Assembly (NCBI RefSeq): GCF_028421645.1
Contig: NZ_CP116887.1
Location: forward strand, 2,420,001-2,484,000
Source of the DNA: Aneurinibacillus sp. Ricciae_BoGa-3
GTDB taxonomy: Bacteria; Bacillota; Bacilli; Aneurinibacillales; Aneurinibacillaceae
Reading direction: 5' to 3'
Length of the DNA stretch: 64,000 bases
In this document: in pieces, positions 8,861 to 17,439 of the stretch
Numbering within the stretch: position 1 is the stretch's first letter
Layout: each line of letters opens with the position of its first letter
Made by a program: the position numbers and the translations under genes
Notes under the pieces: model-generated
Database searches by the model: none
Seen by the model: only the letters and a program-made list of their open reading frames with translations
Told to the model about the DNA's origin: nothing

Positions 8861-10051
8861 ATGGTGACTGAAAAAGCGCTGCAGGGTATTAAGGTATTGG
8901 ATTTAACAAGAGTACTGGCAGGGCCTTACGTGTCGATGGTATTAGGTGACCTGGGGGCTGAAGTGATAAAGATTGAGACGCCGCAAGGGGGTGATGATTC
9001 AAGAGGTTATGGTCCTTTTATTAATGGAGAAAGTGTTTATTTTATGAGTTTAAACCGCAATAAGAAGAGCCTCTCGCTAAACTTAAAGAGCGAGGAGGGA
9101 AAAGAAATTTTTCTGCGGATGGTTCAGGACGCAGATGTTGTACTCGAAAATTATCGTCCAGGAACCATGGAAAAGCTGGGTCTTGGCTATGAAGAACTGG
9201 AAAGGGTAAACCCAAAAATTATTTATGCGGCGAGTTCAGGCTTTGGCCACACGGGTCCCTACAGCAAAAGAGCCGCTTACGATTTAATTGTACAGGGGAT
9301 GGGGGGGATCATGAGTCTAACAGGTGAACCCGATGGTACACCTACAAGGGTAGGAGCATCCATCGGCGACATTACATCAGGACTCTTCACAACCATCGGT
9401 ATCCTTTCTGCAATTCATAAACGTGGTGACACTGGAAAGGGGCAAAAAGTTGATGTGGCGATGTTAGACTGTCAGGTGGCGATATTGGAAAATGCCATCG
9501 CAAGGTATGCGGTCGATGGACAGTCACCGAAAGCGACAGGAAATCGCCACCCATCCATTACGCCATTCGCAGTCTTTAAGGCGAACAACGGACATATTAT
9601 AGTAGCAGCCGGAAATGATGCGTTGTGGAAGAAGTGGTGCCAGGCAGTCGGAAGAGAGGAGCTTGCTGAAGACAATCGGTTTACAACCAACGCCCTTAGA
9701 ACGGACAACTGGGATGAACTGGAGACTATTATGGGAGAGGTGATAGCGCATCGCAGTGTTGAAGAGTGGCTGCAGCACTTTGACCAGGCAGGCATTCCTG
9801 CGAGCCCCATTCACAATGTTGAACAAGTCATTAAGCACCCGCAGGTCATTTCCCGTGAAATGGTGGTCCACCAGCAACATCCCGTGGCAGGAGAGATAGT
9901 AATGCCCGGAATACCAATTAAGTTATCCAAAACGCCCGGAACGATAGATAGGCCAGCTCCTCTCCTGGGTCAGCATACACTGGAAATTCTATCGGGTTTG
10001 GGATTTGAAGAAGCGGTAATCGAGGAAATGAGGGCAAAGGGCATCGTGTAA
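8861..10051 (+). CDS. CaiB/BaiF-type class III CoA-transferase
   Basis: Moves CoA between carboxylic acids by an anhydride/thioester mechanism. The 396 aa protein begins with LDLTRVLAGPYVSMVLGDLG, typical of the family, and has the catalytic Asp at residue 170 in GASIGDITSG, matching Asp169 of formyl-CoA transferase. GAAGGAGG precedes the ATG. Its position between a crotonase-fold protein and a carboxylate-type transporter suggests that it activates the imported acid. The acid itself is not identifiable. Confidence 0.92.
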   Translation: MVTEKALQGIKVLDLTRVLAGPYVSMVLGDLGAEVIKIETPQGGDDSRGYGPFINGESVYFMSLNRNKKSLSLNLKSEEGKEIFLRMVQDADVVLENYRPGTMEKLGLGYEELERVNPKIIYAASSGFGHTGPYSKRAAYDLIVQGMGGIMSLTGEPDGTPTRVGASIGDITSGLFTTIGILSAIHKRGDTGKGQKVDVAMLDCQVAILENAIARYAVDGQSPKATGNRHPSITPFAVFKANNGHIIVAAGNDALWKKWCQAVGREELAEDNRFTTNALRTDNWDELETIMGEVIAHRSVEEWLQHFDQAGIPASPIHNVEQVIKHPQVISREMVVHQQHPVAGEIVMPGIPIKLSKTPGTIDRPAPLLGQHTLEILSGLGFEEAVIEEMRAKGIV

Positions 10052-10130
10052 CAAGTTAAGAGGGGTCATAAGGAAAGAGGCCCACAAGTTCACAACAAGG
10101 CATTAAAATTTAATAATGGGGGTGCAAGGA

Positions 10131-11489
10131 ATGGCAAGCAGTTTTGAAGCGAGCGGCCTTTCTCAAGCGGAGCACAAGAAACAGGTAAAAAAAGCGGCTG
10201 TTGCCGGGGCCATAGGAACAGCCATTGAATGGTACGATTTCTTTCTGTATGGGACTGCATCTGCACTCGTTTTTCCGAAGCTGTTTTTCCCAAATTCCGA
10301 TCCATACATCGGAGTTTTGCAAGCGTTTACAACATTCTTCCTTGGATTTCTCGCACGCCCTGTTGGCGCTATAATTTTTGGTCACTACGGAGACCGAATC
10401 GGGCGGAAAGCTACGCTAATTATTACCCTCATGTTAATGGGAGTAAGCAGCAGCCTGATTGGAATTCTCCCCACTTATAGCACGGCGGGATACGCCGCGC
10501 CCGTAATCTTAATCCTGCTAAGGCTGTGCCAGGGCATTGGTGTTGGCGGTGAGTGGGGTGGATCGGTTTTACTGTCCATGGAATGGGGCTCCAAAGAAAG
10601 ACGCGGGCTAATGGGAAGCTGGTCGCAGATGGGAGTACCCATGGGACTCTTGACCTCTTCGCTTATGATATCGCTTTTCATTCATTTAACAGGCAACAGT
10701 TTTAATACCTGGGGATGGCGAGTTCCCTTTCTAATCAGCATTTTACTTGTGGCCATCGGATTATATATACGCCTAGGTATCATGGAATCTCCTCATTTCG
10801 CGAACGTTCAAAACCAAAAGCGTGTTTCGAAAAGGCCGGTTCTGGAAGTTATCAAAAAACATCCGAAAGAAATTATTTTATCTGCCCTTGTGCGGCTCGC
10901 AGAGCAGGCCCCTTTCTATATTTTTATTACCTTTGTGGTTAGTTACTGTACCGGTGAACTTAAATTGGGCAAAGCGTTTTTAACGGACGCCATTTCGCTT
11001 GCTTCGTTCGTCTCTCTTTTCAGCATTCCGTTTTTTGGCTACTTATCCGATAAAATAGGGAGAAAACGGATGTACATGATTGGCTGTGTTGTAACGCTCT
11101 TATATGCCTTCCCTTATTTCGGATTGTTAAATACTGCCGCTCCAGCGCTCGTCTTACTCGGAATCGTATTATCACTAATTCCACATGATATGCTGTATGG
11201 GCCGCAGGCTGCGCTGATTGCAGAGAACTTTCCTACGCATCTGCGCTACAGTGGCGCATCGTTGGGGTATCAATTATCGTCTATTATAGCAGGTGGACCT
11301 GCACCGCTGATTGCTGCTTTTTTACTTCACACTTACGGAAGTTCAACGGCCATCAGCATCTACATGATCATTTTATGTGTGATCTCACTCATCGCCACGT
11401 CCATGTTAAAGGAGCGTGCAAAGCAAGATATTGTAAAAGAGCTTGATGAAGTGTACATTACACCTGTCAAAGCGGATCAAAGTATGTAA
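10131..11489 (+). CDS. MHS-family metabolite:proton symporter (MFS)
   Basis: Twelve-helix major facilitator of the metabolite:H+ symporter subfamily (relatives: ShiA, ProP, KgtP). Visible signatures are AIEWYDFFLYGTAS in helix 1, GHYGDRIGRKATL between helices 2 and 3, and GIGVGGEWGGSVLLSMEW. I chose the ATG at 10131, six bases after GGGGGTG, over the ATG at 10116. It closes the GntR-crotonase-CoA-transferase cluster and probably imports its acid. A clear paralogue lies at 34929. Confidence 0.9.
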   Translation: MASSFEASGLSQAEHKKQVKKAAVAGAIGTAIEWYDFFLYGTASALVFPKLFFPNSDPYIGVLQAFTTFFLGFLARPVGAIIFGHYGDRIGRKATLIITLMLMGVSSSLIGILPTYSTAGYAAPVILILLRLCQGIGVGGEWGGSVLLSMEWGSKERRGLMGSWSQMGVPMGLLTSSLMISLFIHLTGNSFNTWGWRVPFLISILLVAIGLYIRLGIMESPHFANVQNQKRVSKRPVLEVIKKHPKEIILSALVRLAEQAPFYIFITFVVSYCTGELKLGKAFLTDAISLASFVSLFSIPFFGYLSDKIGRKRMYMIGCVVTLLYAFPYFGLLNTAAPALVLLGIVLSLIPHDMLYGPQAALIAENFPTHLRYSGASLGYQLSSIIAGGPAPLIAAFLLHTYGSSTAISIYMIILCVISLIATSMLKERAKQDIVKELDEVYITPVKADQSM

Positions 11490-11526
11490 TAATTAGTGAG
11501 TATAGGTTTAGCCGGCCGCAAGCTCC

Positions 11527-11556
11527 AGCCACCTGAGGAATTCGGGTGGCTTTTTA
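11527..11556 (+). terminator. Terminator after the MHS transporter
   Basis: AGCCACC (11527-11533) pairs with GGTGGCT (11545-11551), followed by TTTTT. Confidence 0.88.
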
Positions 11557-11599
11557 CTTGTGTCAGAGCTACAGTTCAACCAAGGGAAGAGGAGAGCAT

Positions 11600-12817
11600 A
11601 TGCCAATACACAGCAAATTACAGAATAAATGGATTTCTACGCTGATCATCTTCTTTATCACTTCATTCATTGAGTCATTTACGATGAGCCATGTATTCGC
11701 GTTTTTACCATCTTATTTGCAAACTTTTCATCTCTCGCACTTATCGGTTTGGATTGGTGTGTTAAACGCGCTAACTTTTATCGTCGGATTGCCTATGGTC
11801 CCTTATTGGGGTGTGTGGGCTGATAAGTATGGTGCCAAATCGATAATTATTCGCAGCGCTATCGTTGAAGCCCTTGTGTTTGCTTTACTCAGTTGGGGGC
11901 AGCACTTTTATCTTACTTGCTTAGCTATGGCTCTCGTTGGATTTCAACTCGGTAACACCGGAATCATGCTCTCAACCATTCGTTCTTTGGCTCCGCCTGA
12001 CAAAACAGGAAGAGCAATTTCTATTTTTGGCGCCGCTTCGCCAATAGGAATGGCAATGGGTCCAATGATAGGAGGATTTATACTGGGAACGCTCCATTGG
12101 TCCTTCCTTCATCTTTATTTATTGGATAGTGGATTATCCGTTGTTTCGGCCTGTCTTCTGTTGTTCAGTTCTTCGGAACGCAGAGTTTCGCGTACCACGC
12201 AAACAGTATGGCAGTCTATTCAGGCGGCGTTTTCTAGTCGGTTAGTTTGGATTGTATTTTCTCTCTATTTTTGTTTCATGACTGCTAGACAGCTAATGAC
12301 ACCGTATTTACCCTTGTTCGTGCATCAGTTGTATACACCATTCCACAGCGAAGAAGTTTCCATCGGGGTCATTTTGGGAGGTGCAGCGTTGATTGGAGCA
12401 GTTGTGTCGGCGTTTATAGGAGAATTAGGCGACCGATATAAATTCGAGAACATTTTGTTTGTTATGGGATCCATTGTTATTATTTCATTAATCTTTTTAT
12501 CTTTCACCAAGACGTGGGGATGGTTCACAGTAGAATTGATGGTGTTCTATGCCGGATTTAACGGAACTGTTGCCATGATTTTTGCCCTGTTAACGACTCA
12601 ACTAACAGGGCAAACGCGGACAACTGCTTTAAACCTGATCTACGTTCCACTCTATATAGGAGGAATTATAGGTCCCATTATTGGCTCTACAATTTCATCA
12701 TATGGTTTTCGAGTTCAGACGCTTGTTGCGGCTTTTGGTTGTGTTGCTGGGTGCCTAATTTGGCTGATGTCGTTAAAAAATAAAGAGAGTAGAGAAAGTG
12801 TTCATCCGGAAAAATAA
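11600..12817 (+). CDS. MFS transporter, probable multidrug efflux type
   Basis: Twelve predicted membrane helices in 405 aa, with the motif-A-like GVWADKYGAKSIIIRSA after helix 2 and GAASPIGMAMGPMIGGF (motif C, typical of antiporters) in helix 5. I chose the ATG at 11600 behind AGAGGAGAG; the upstream part of the frame runs through the preceding terminator. The gene starts only 44 bases after that terminator, so its promoter must overlap it or lie upstream. Confidence 0.85.
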   Translation: MPIHSKLQNKWISTLIIFFITSFIESFTMSHVFAFLPSYLQTFHLSHLSVWIGVLNALTFIVGLPMVPYWGVWADKYGAKSIIIRSAIVEALVFALLSWGQHFYLTCLAMALVGFQLGNTGIMLSTIRSLAPPDKTGRAISIFGAASPIGMAMGPMIGGFILGTLHWSFLHLYLLDSGLSVVSACLLLFSSSERRVSRTTQTVWQSIQAAFSSRLVWIVFSLYFCFMTARQLMTPYLPLFVHQLYTPFHSEEVSIGVILGGAALIGAVVSAFIGELGDRYKFENILFVMGSIVIISLIFLSFTKTWGWFTVELMVFYAGFNGTVAMIFALLTTQLTGQTRTTALNLIYVPLYIGGIIGPIIGSTISSYGFRVQTLVAAFGCVAGCLIWLMSLKNKESRESVHPEK

Positions 12818-12835
12818 CGGGACAACAATTCTTGC

Positions 12836-13132
12836 CTAAACCCGTACCCCTGTTTCGCCGTTTTTGGATGTCACCACCAGAGATGGGGACGAGAGCATAT
12901 CTTCCGGCAGGCTGTACTCATGAAGCGGAGAACCCTTTTCATTATGCACCCGGACGATGCTGCCTTCATTAACAAACTCATCCAGAGCGGCTGCAACGGC
13001 GCGATAATCAACATTAAATTCCGAAGCAAGCCGCACTGTAGATATACCCGTTCTTTTATCAGTAGCGCAAATAATCGCTTCTTTCACAACCCTCATCAGT
13101 TTATGCTTATCGATGGTTTCCTGTTGACTCAT
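12836..13132 (-). CDS. Small hypothetical protein with winged-helix-like fold
   Basis: 98 aa, preceded by a strong GAGGAGGT on the minus strand. Residues about 25-75 (STVRLASEFNVDYRAVAAAL, then EFVNEGSIVRV) read like a helix-turn-helix with a following wing. It could be a DNA-binding or protein-interaction module. It has no close match that I recognise. It is convergent with the MFS gene 18 bases away. Confidence 0.6.
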   Translation of the reverse strand: MSQQETIDKHKLMRVVKEAIICATDKRTGISTVRLASEFNVDYRAVAAALDEFVNEGSIVRVHNEKGSPLHEYSLPEDMLSSPSLVVTSKNGETGVRV

Positions 13133-13316
13133 TCTGGATACCTCCTCTATTTAGCCGCTTTAGTTATAATGCGCGTAAACATACCAATTTATTCAGTTGA
13201 AAAGCTGCTTCCCTCTACATTTCCCATTATATACAAGGCGTAAACTGTGGCCGATAAAGTCACAATAAGTTCACAAGGGTAAAACCTTGTAGAAACCAAT
13301 CAGGGAGGTGACAACT

Positions 13317-13535
13317 ATGTCACGTCGTGGAGGAAGCAGAAATCGTCTTCTTGTTGAGCAAGCCAGCCAGGGTTTGGAGCAAATGAAGTACGAAATCGCT
13401 ACTGAATTTGGTATTCAACTTGGAGCTGAGCAAGCATCACGCGCTAACGGTTCAGTAGGTGGAGAAATGGTAAAACGCCTGATTCAATTTGGTGAACAAT
13501 CCATCAGCGGTGCAGCAGGTACTACTAGCCGATAA
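13317..13535 (+). CDS. Alpha/beta-type small acid-soluble spore protein
   Basis: 72 aa DNA-coating protein of the spore core. The family features are RLLVEQASQGLEQMKYEIA, EFGIQLG with the germination-protease site in the YEIATEFGI segment, SRANGSVGGEMVKRLI and the Gln/Gly-rich tail. GGGAGGTG precedes the ATG at 13317; the GTG at 13308 lies on that ribosome binding site. It shows directly that the host makes endospores. Expression is expected in the forespore under sigma-G, but I could not pick out a convincing sigma-G promoter. Confidence 0.95.
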   Translation: MSRRGGSRNRLLVEQASQGLEQMKYEIATEFGIQLGAEQASRANGSVGGEMVKRLIQFGEQSISGAAGTTSR

Positions 13536-13553
13536 AAAATGAATAAAATGGAT

Positions 13554-13576
13554 GAGGGTGCTGCTTTAGCACCCTC
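13554..13576 (+). terminator. Hairpin after the spore protein gene
   Basis: GAGGGTGCT pairs perfectly with AGCACCCTC across a 5-nt loop. It lacks a T-run, so it may act as an mRNA stabiliser or a weak terminator. Confidence 0.6.
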
Positions 13577-13667
13577 TACATCTGCAATAAAGCCAGCAAC
13601 GGGGGAAAGGTAAAAAATTACATAATTCGATAACAGGAAATATTTATTGGAAGGAAGGAGCGTAAAC

Positions 13668-13865
13668 ATGAAAGATAATCAATTTAAAGAGGAAATAAAA
13701 ACAGCTGACAGAAATTATGAAGTTGAGGATTATAAGAGGAAAGACCAAGTTTCCATAGGATTAGCTACTACCCATGAACAGGTCAGTGATCATTACATGA
13801 GCGGAGAATATATAGCTGGTAATGATAGCGCGGAAGATCAGCCTGCGATTCCCAGGAAAGATTAG
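13668..13865 (+). CDS. YozQ-like (DUF4025) small protein
   Basis: 65 aa hydrophilic protein starting at the ATG behind GGAAGGAGCG. The segment GLATTHEQVSDHYMSG is the conserved core that I recognise from the YozQ/DUF4025 family of Bacillus. The function is unknown. It lies downstream of the spore protein but has its own ribosome binding site. Confidence 0.65.
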   Translation: MKDNQFKEEIKTADRNYEVEDYKRKDQVSIGLATTHEQVSDHYMSGEYIAGNDSAEDQPAIPRKD

Positions 13866-13933
13866 GTGTTAACGAGGAACATGGACAACATCATTTTTAC
13901 TATATATAAGTGATTCCAATTTTTATAGTCATA

Positions 13934-13987
13934 ACGAGACAAAACGAGACAAAACGAGACGAGCGTCTCGTTTTGTCTCGTTTTTTT
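13934..13987. promoter_or_regulatory. Phased ACGAGAC repeats with 21-bp inverted repeat upstream of acoA
   Basis: ACGAGAC occurs three times with a period of exactly 10 bp (starting at 13934, 13944 and 13954). The last copies form the left arm (13941-13961) of a perfect 21-bp inverted repeat with 13964-13984, with only two bases between. The right arm ends in seven Ts. It could be the upstream activator site for AcoR, centred about 95 bp upstream of the -12 element, and also an intrinsic terminator for yozQ. Both roles are inferred. Confidence 0.65.
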
Positions 13988-14042
13988 GCTATTTTTATGC
14001 TGGATAAATGAGAGACATCCCTGTTTTGGATGCGTTTCACTT

Positions 14043-14058
14043 TGGCTCGATACTTGCA
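14043..14058 (+). promoter_or_regulatory. Sigma-54 promoter of acoABCL
   Basis: TGGCTC-N5-TTGCA matches the -24/-12 consensus TGGCAC-N5-TTGCW with one difference, and the GG and GC are exactly ten bases apart. It sits about 40 bases before acoA. An AcoR activator with a GAFTGA motif is encoded just downstream of the operon. Confidence 0.92.
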
Positions 14059-14099
14059 TTGATGTATGTTGAACCAAAATTACGATTGGAGGCCTGAAA

Positions 14100-15092
14100 A
14101 TGGAAACGACGCAAAGTAAAGAGATACGATTGTCTCAGGAAAAAGCGCATTGGATGTATAAAAAGATGCTCGAAATTCGCAAATTTGAAGATAAAGTACA
14201 TGAGTTATTCGCCCAAGGGATTCTACCCGGCTTTGTTCATCTCTATGCCGGAGAGGAAGCGGTAGCAGTTGGGGTTTGTGCGCACCTTACCGATGAAGAT
14301 AGTATTACCAGTACCCACCGCGGACATGGTCATTGTATTGCAAAAGGATGCGATTTAAATGGCATGATGGCTGAAATTTATGGAAAGGTAACGGGTTTAT
14401 GCAAAGGAAAAGGCGGTTCAATGCATATTGCGGATTTAGATAAAGGTATGTTAGGAGCGAATGGCATTGTGGGGGGTGGTTTTCCTCTAGCCTGTGGTTC
14501 GGCTTTAACTGCAAAATATAAGAAGACCAGAAATGTAAGCGTTTGCTTTTTTGGGGATGGAGCCAACAACCACGGTACATTTCATGAAGGTATTAATCTT
14601 GCTGCCATTTGGAATCTTCCTGTTGTATTCGTGGCAGAGAATAATGGCTATGCAGAAGCGACTCCATTCACATACGCCTCAAGCTGTAAATCTATCGTGG
14701 ATCGTGCTATTGGTTACAACATCCCTGGCATTCAGGTGGATGGAAAAGATGTGCTAGCTGTTTATCAGGCTGCAGAGGAAGCGGTTCAAAGAGCTCGCAG
14801 GGGTGAAGGACCCACATTAATAGAGTGTGTCACCTACCGTAATTATGGACACTTTGAGGGTGATGCGCAGAAATATAAACCTGAACAAGAAAAGAAACAA
14901 CACTTGCAGCAAAAGGATGCCATTGCTCTATTCAAAAAGTACCTGCTAAAGCAGCAGCTAATGGCGGAGCAGGAGTTAATTCTACTAGAATCTTCAGTAG
15001 AACAGGCAGTTTTTGAAGCGGTTAAGTTTAGTGAAGAAAGTCCATATCCAAATGATTCAGAACTATTAACCGACGTGTACGTATCTTACTAA
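14100..15092 (+). CDS. acoA: Acetoin dehydrogenase E1 component, alpha subunit
   Basis: TPP-dependent subunit that, with AcoB, cleaves acetoin and passes the acetyl group to E2. The 330 aa protein shows the E1-alpha features GILPGFVHLYAGEEAVAVG, THRGHGHCIAKG, GKGGSMHIAD and the TPP motif FFGDGANNHGTFHEGINLA. TTGGAGG precedes the ATG. The gene order acoA-acoB-acoC-acoL separates it from branched-chain and pyruvate E1 enzymes, as do the sigma-54 promoter and the AcoR gene. Confidence 0.95.
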   Translation: METTQSKEIRLSQEKAHWMYKKMLEIRKFEDKVHELFAQGILPGFVHLYAGEEAVAVGVCAHLTDEDSITSTHRGHGHCIAKGCDLNGMMAEIYGKVTGLCKGKGGSMHIADLDKGMLGANGIVGGGFPLACGSALTAKYKKTRNVSVCFFGDGANNHGTFHEGINLAAIWNLPVVFVAENNGYAEATPFTYASSCKSIVDRAIGYNIPGIQVDGKDVLAVYQAAEEAVQRARRGEGPTLIECVTYRNYGHFEGDAQKYKPEQEKKQHLQQKDAIALFKKYLLKQQLMAEQELILLESSVEQAVFEAVKFSEESPYPNDSELLTDVYVSY

Positions 15093-15115
15093 TCAAAAAA
15101 TAGGAGGAATTGATA

Positions 15116-16150
15116 ATGACAAGACAATTGAGCATGTCAGCTGCGATTAATGAAGCGATCAAGCTCGCCATGAGAAAAGATGAAAACGTCATTTTGCTGG
15201 GGGAGGATGTGGCGGGTGGAGCAGAAGTTGACCACCTACAGGATGAAGAGGCATGGGGCGGGGTCTTAGGTGTTACAAAAGGGTTAGTACAAGAATTTGG
15301 CCGTGACCGAATTTTAGATACCCCCATTGCGGAAGCAGGTTATATGGGTGCGGCTATGGCCGCCGCTTCAACAGGCTTACGGCCAATTGCTGAGTTAATG
15401 TTTAATGATTTTATCGGAAGCTGTTTGGATGAGGTGATGAATCAAGGTGCAAAGTTCCGTTACATGTTTGGAGGGAAAGCACAGGTACCTATCACAATTC
15501 GCACGATGCATGGGGCAGGTTTCCGGGCAGCCGCTCAACATTCCCAAAGCTTATATGCGCTATTTACAGCGATTCCCGGGCTTAAAGTGGTGGTTCCATC
15601 CACTCCTTATGATGCAAAAGGTTTGTTACTTGCTGCTATCGAAGATAACGACCCTGTGATTTTCTTTGAGGATAAAACCCTTTATAACATAACCGGGGAT
15701 GTGCCAGAAGGATACTATACCATTCCATTTGGAAAAGCGGAAGTTAAGCGCGAAGGTAAAGATTTAACAATTGTAGCCATCGGCAAACAAGTTCATACGG
15801 CTTTGCAGGCAGCTGAACAGTTAGCAGCAAAAGGCATCCAAATTGAAGTGGTAGACCCGCGCAGTTTATCACCACTTGATGAAGAAACGATTCTTTCCTC
15901 TGTTGCCAAAACAAACCGGCTAATCATTATTGATGAGGCCAATCCGAGATGCAGCATTGCCACAGATATATCAGCTTTGGTTGCAGACAAAGGATTTGAT
16001 ACGCTCGATGCACCGATTAAACGGATTACTGCACCACATACACCTGTGCCATTTTCACCACCGTTAGAAGATATTTATCTTCCTACACCTGAAAAAGTTA
16101 TCAAAGTGGTTTCTGAATTATTAGGGGAAGCGTTCCCTCTAAGTGTATAA
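15116..16150 (+). CDS. acoB: Acetoin dehydrogenase E1 component, beta subunit
   Basis: The 344 aa transketolase-like beta subunit of acetoin cleavage. It shows INEAIKLAMRKDENVILLGE, DTPIAEAGYMGAA, IRTMHGAG and the C-terminal IEVVDPRSLSPLD region. I chose the ATG at 15116 behind TAGGAGGAATT rather than the TTG six bases earlier. It starts 23 bases after acoA. Confidence 0.95.
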   Translation: MTRQLSMSAAINEAIKLAMRKDENVILLGEDVAGGAEVDHLQDEEAWGGVLGVTKGLVQEFGRDRILDTPIAEAGYMGAAMAAASTGLRPIAELMFNDFIGSCLDEVMNQGAKFRYMFGGKAQVPITIRTMHGAGFRAAAQHSQSLYALFTAIPGLKVVVPSTPYDAKGLLLAAIEDNDPVIFFEDKTLYNITGDVPEGYYTIPFGKAEVKREGKDLTIVAIGKQVHTALQAAEQLAAKGIQIEVVDPRSLSPLDEETILSSVAKTNRLIIIDEANPRCSIATDISALVADKGFDTLDAPIKRITAPHTPVPFSPPLEDIYLPTPEKVIKVVSELLGEAFPLSV

Positions 16151-16185
16151 GAGAACCGAACCAGAACGGAAAGGAGAGAAACGGT

Positions 16186-17424
16186 ATGGCTGTAGAAGTT
16201 GTGATGCCAAAATTAGGAATGGCGATGAAAGAAGGCACAGTGGCGTTCTGGAATAAGAACGTTGGGGACCCGGTTGAAAAGGGAGAAGCCATTGCGAGCG
16301 TCAATTCGGAGAAAATTGAAATTGACGTTGAATCTCCGGCGGAGGGTACAGTTCTAACTATTACAGTACCAGAGGGGCAAGGCGTCCCTCCTGGTACTGT
16401 AATATGTTATGTCGGGAACCCAGGTGAAGAAGTAATCACGAACGAGGTCAACGTACAAGAAAACAAAAAAGAAAGCGAAAGGAACGAATCTACAAGTAAC
16501 CTTGGACCATCAACTCTGCCTGTTAACCAGGATAATGCTAGATTAAAAATATCTCCTGTCGCCCGGAAAATGGCACAGGATGCCAATCTTACACTTGACA
16601 ATATCCAAGGGACAGGACCAGGAGGGAGGATCACAAAGGAAAATGTGGAGGAAGCCATTAAAAGATCCCAGTCAACGGTATCAACATCCAGACAAAAAGA
16701 AGATCATGTAGTTTCCCCTGCGCAATTGGAAGAAAAAAAGAAACAGGTTCCGGTAAGCGGAATGCGAAAAGTTATCACGTCGCGGATGCAGGATAGTTTA
16801 CAAAATAGCGCACAATTGACAATTACGATGAAGGCTGATGTCACAGATTTAATCGCAATGCAGAAACAAGCAAACTCAATGCTTGAAAAGCGGGCTGAAA
16901 TTAAACTGACAATGACAGACTTTGTTGCCCGTTCCGTCATCCTATCACTAAAAGAGCATCCGCAAATGAATAGTGCTTTTGTTGAAGACACTATTCATAT
17001 ATTTGAACAAATCCATCTAGGTATGGCTGTTGCTTTAGAGAAAGGGCTAGTCGTCCCGGTGATCCAACATGCTCATATGTGCACAGTACTAGAGTTATCC
17101 CAACAAAGCAAAGAGCTTGCCGCACGAGCCAGACTAGGACAACTGACAAATGAAGAAATGCAGGGTTCTACTTTTACCATTAGTAATCTTGGAGGTTACG
17201 GAGTAGAATTCTTCACTCCCATCTTAAACCCACCTGAAGCAGGTATTTTAGGAATCGGTGCCGCCTTTGATAGTCCCATATATATGGATGGACAAGTGAC
17301 GATAAGAAGCATGCTGCCACTGAGTCTAACTTTTGATCATCGGATCCTTGATGGAGCTCCGGCTTCAGCTTTTTTAAGAACAGTAAAACAATATCTGGAA
17401 CAACCGTTGATCATGCTCTTGTAG
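16186..17424 (+). CDS. acoC: Acetoin dehydrogenase E2 (dihydrolipoyl acetyltransferase)
   Basis: Transfers the acetyl group from E1 to CoA. Domains in order are: one lipoyl domain (1-78, lipoyl-Lys43 in NSEKIEI), a charged linker, a peripheral-subunit-binding domain (about 118-155, ISPVARKMA and GTGPGGRI) and the catalytic domain with H385-x3-D389-G in FDHRILDG. At 412 aa it is a normal E2 with a single lipoyl domain. AAAGGAGAG precedes the ATG. Confidence 0.95.
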   Translation: MAVEVVMPKLGMAMKEGTVAFWNKNVGDPVEKGEAIASVNSEKIEIDVESPAEGTVLTITVPEGQGVPPGTVICYVGNPGEEVITNEVNVQENKKESERNESTSNLGPSTLPVNQDNARLKISPVARKMAQDANLTLDNIQGTGPGGRITKENVEEAIKRSQSTVSTSRQKEDHVVSPAQLEEKKKQVPVSGMRKVITSRMQDSLQNSAQLTITMKADVTDLIAMQKQANSMLEKRAEIKLTMTDFVARSVILSLKEHPQMNSAFVEDTIHIFEQIHLGMAVALEKGLVVPVIQHAHMCTVLELSQQSKELAARARLGQLTNEEMQGSTFTISNLGGYGVEFFTPILNPPEAGILGIGAAFDSPIYMDGQVTIRSMLPLSLTFDHRILDGAPASAFLRTVKQYLEQPLIMLL

Positions 17425-17439
17425 AAAGGAGGAAATTCG

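Noticed and set aside
13133..13316. Sigma-G promoter for the spore protein gene
   Set aside because: A CATTATA sequence matches the -10 pattern, but no -35 match lies at the correct distance.
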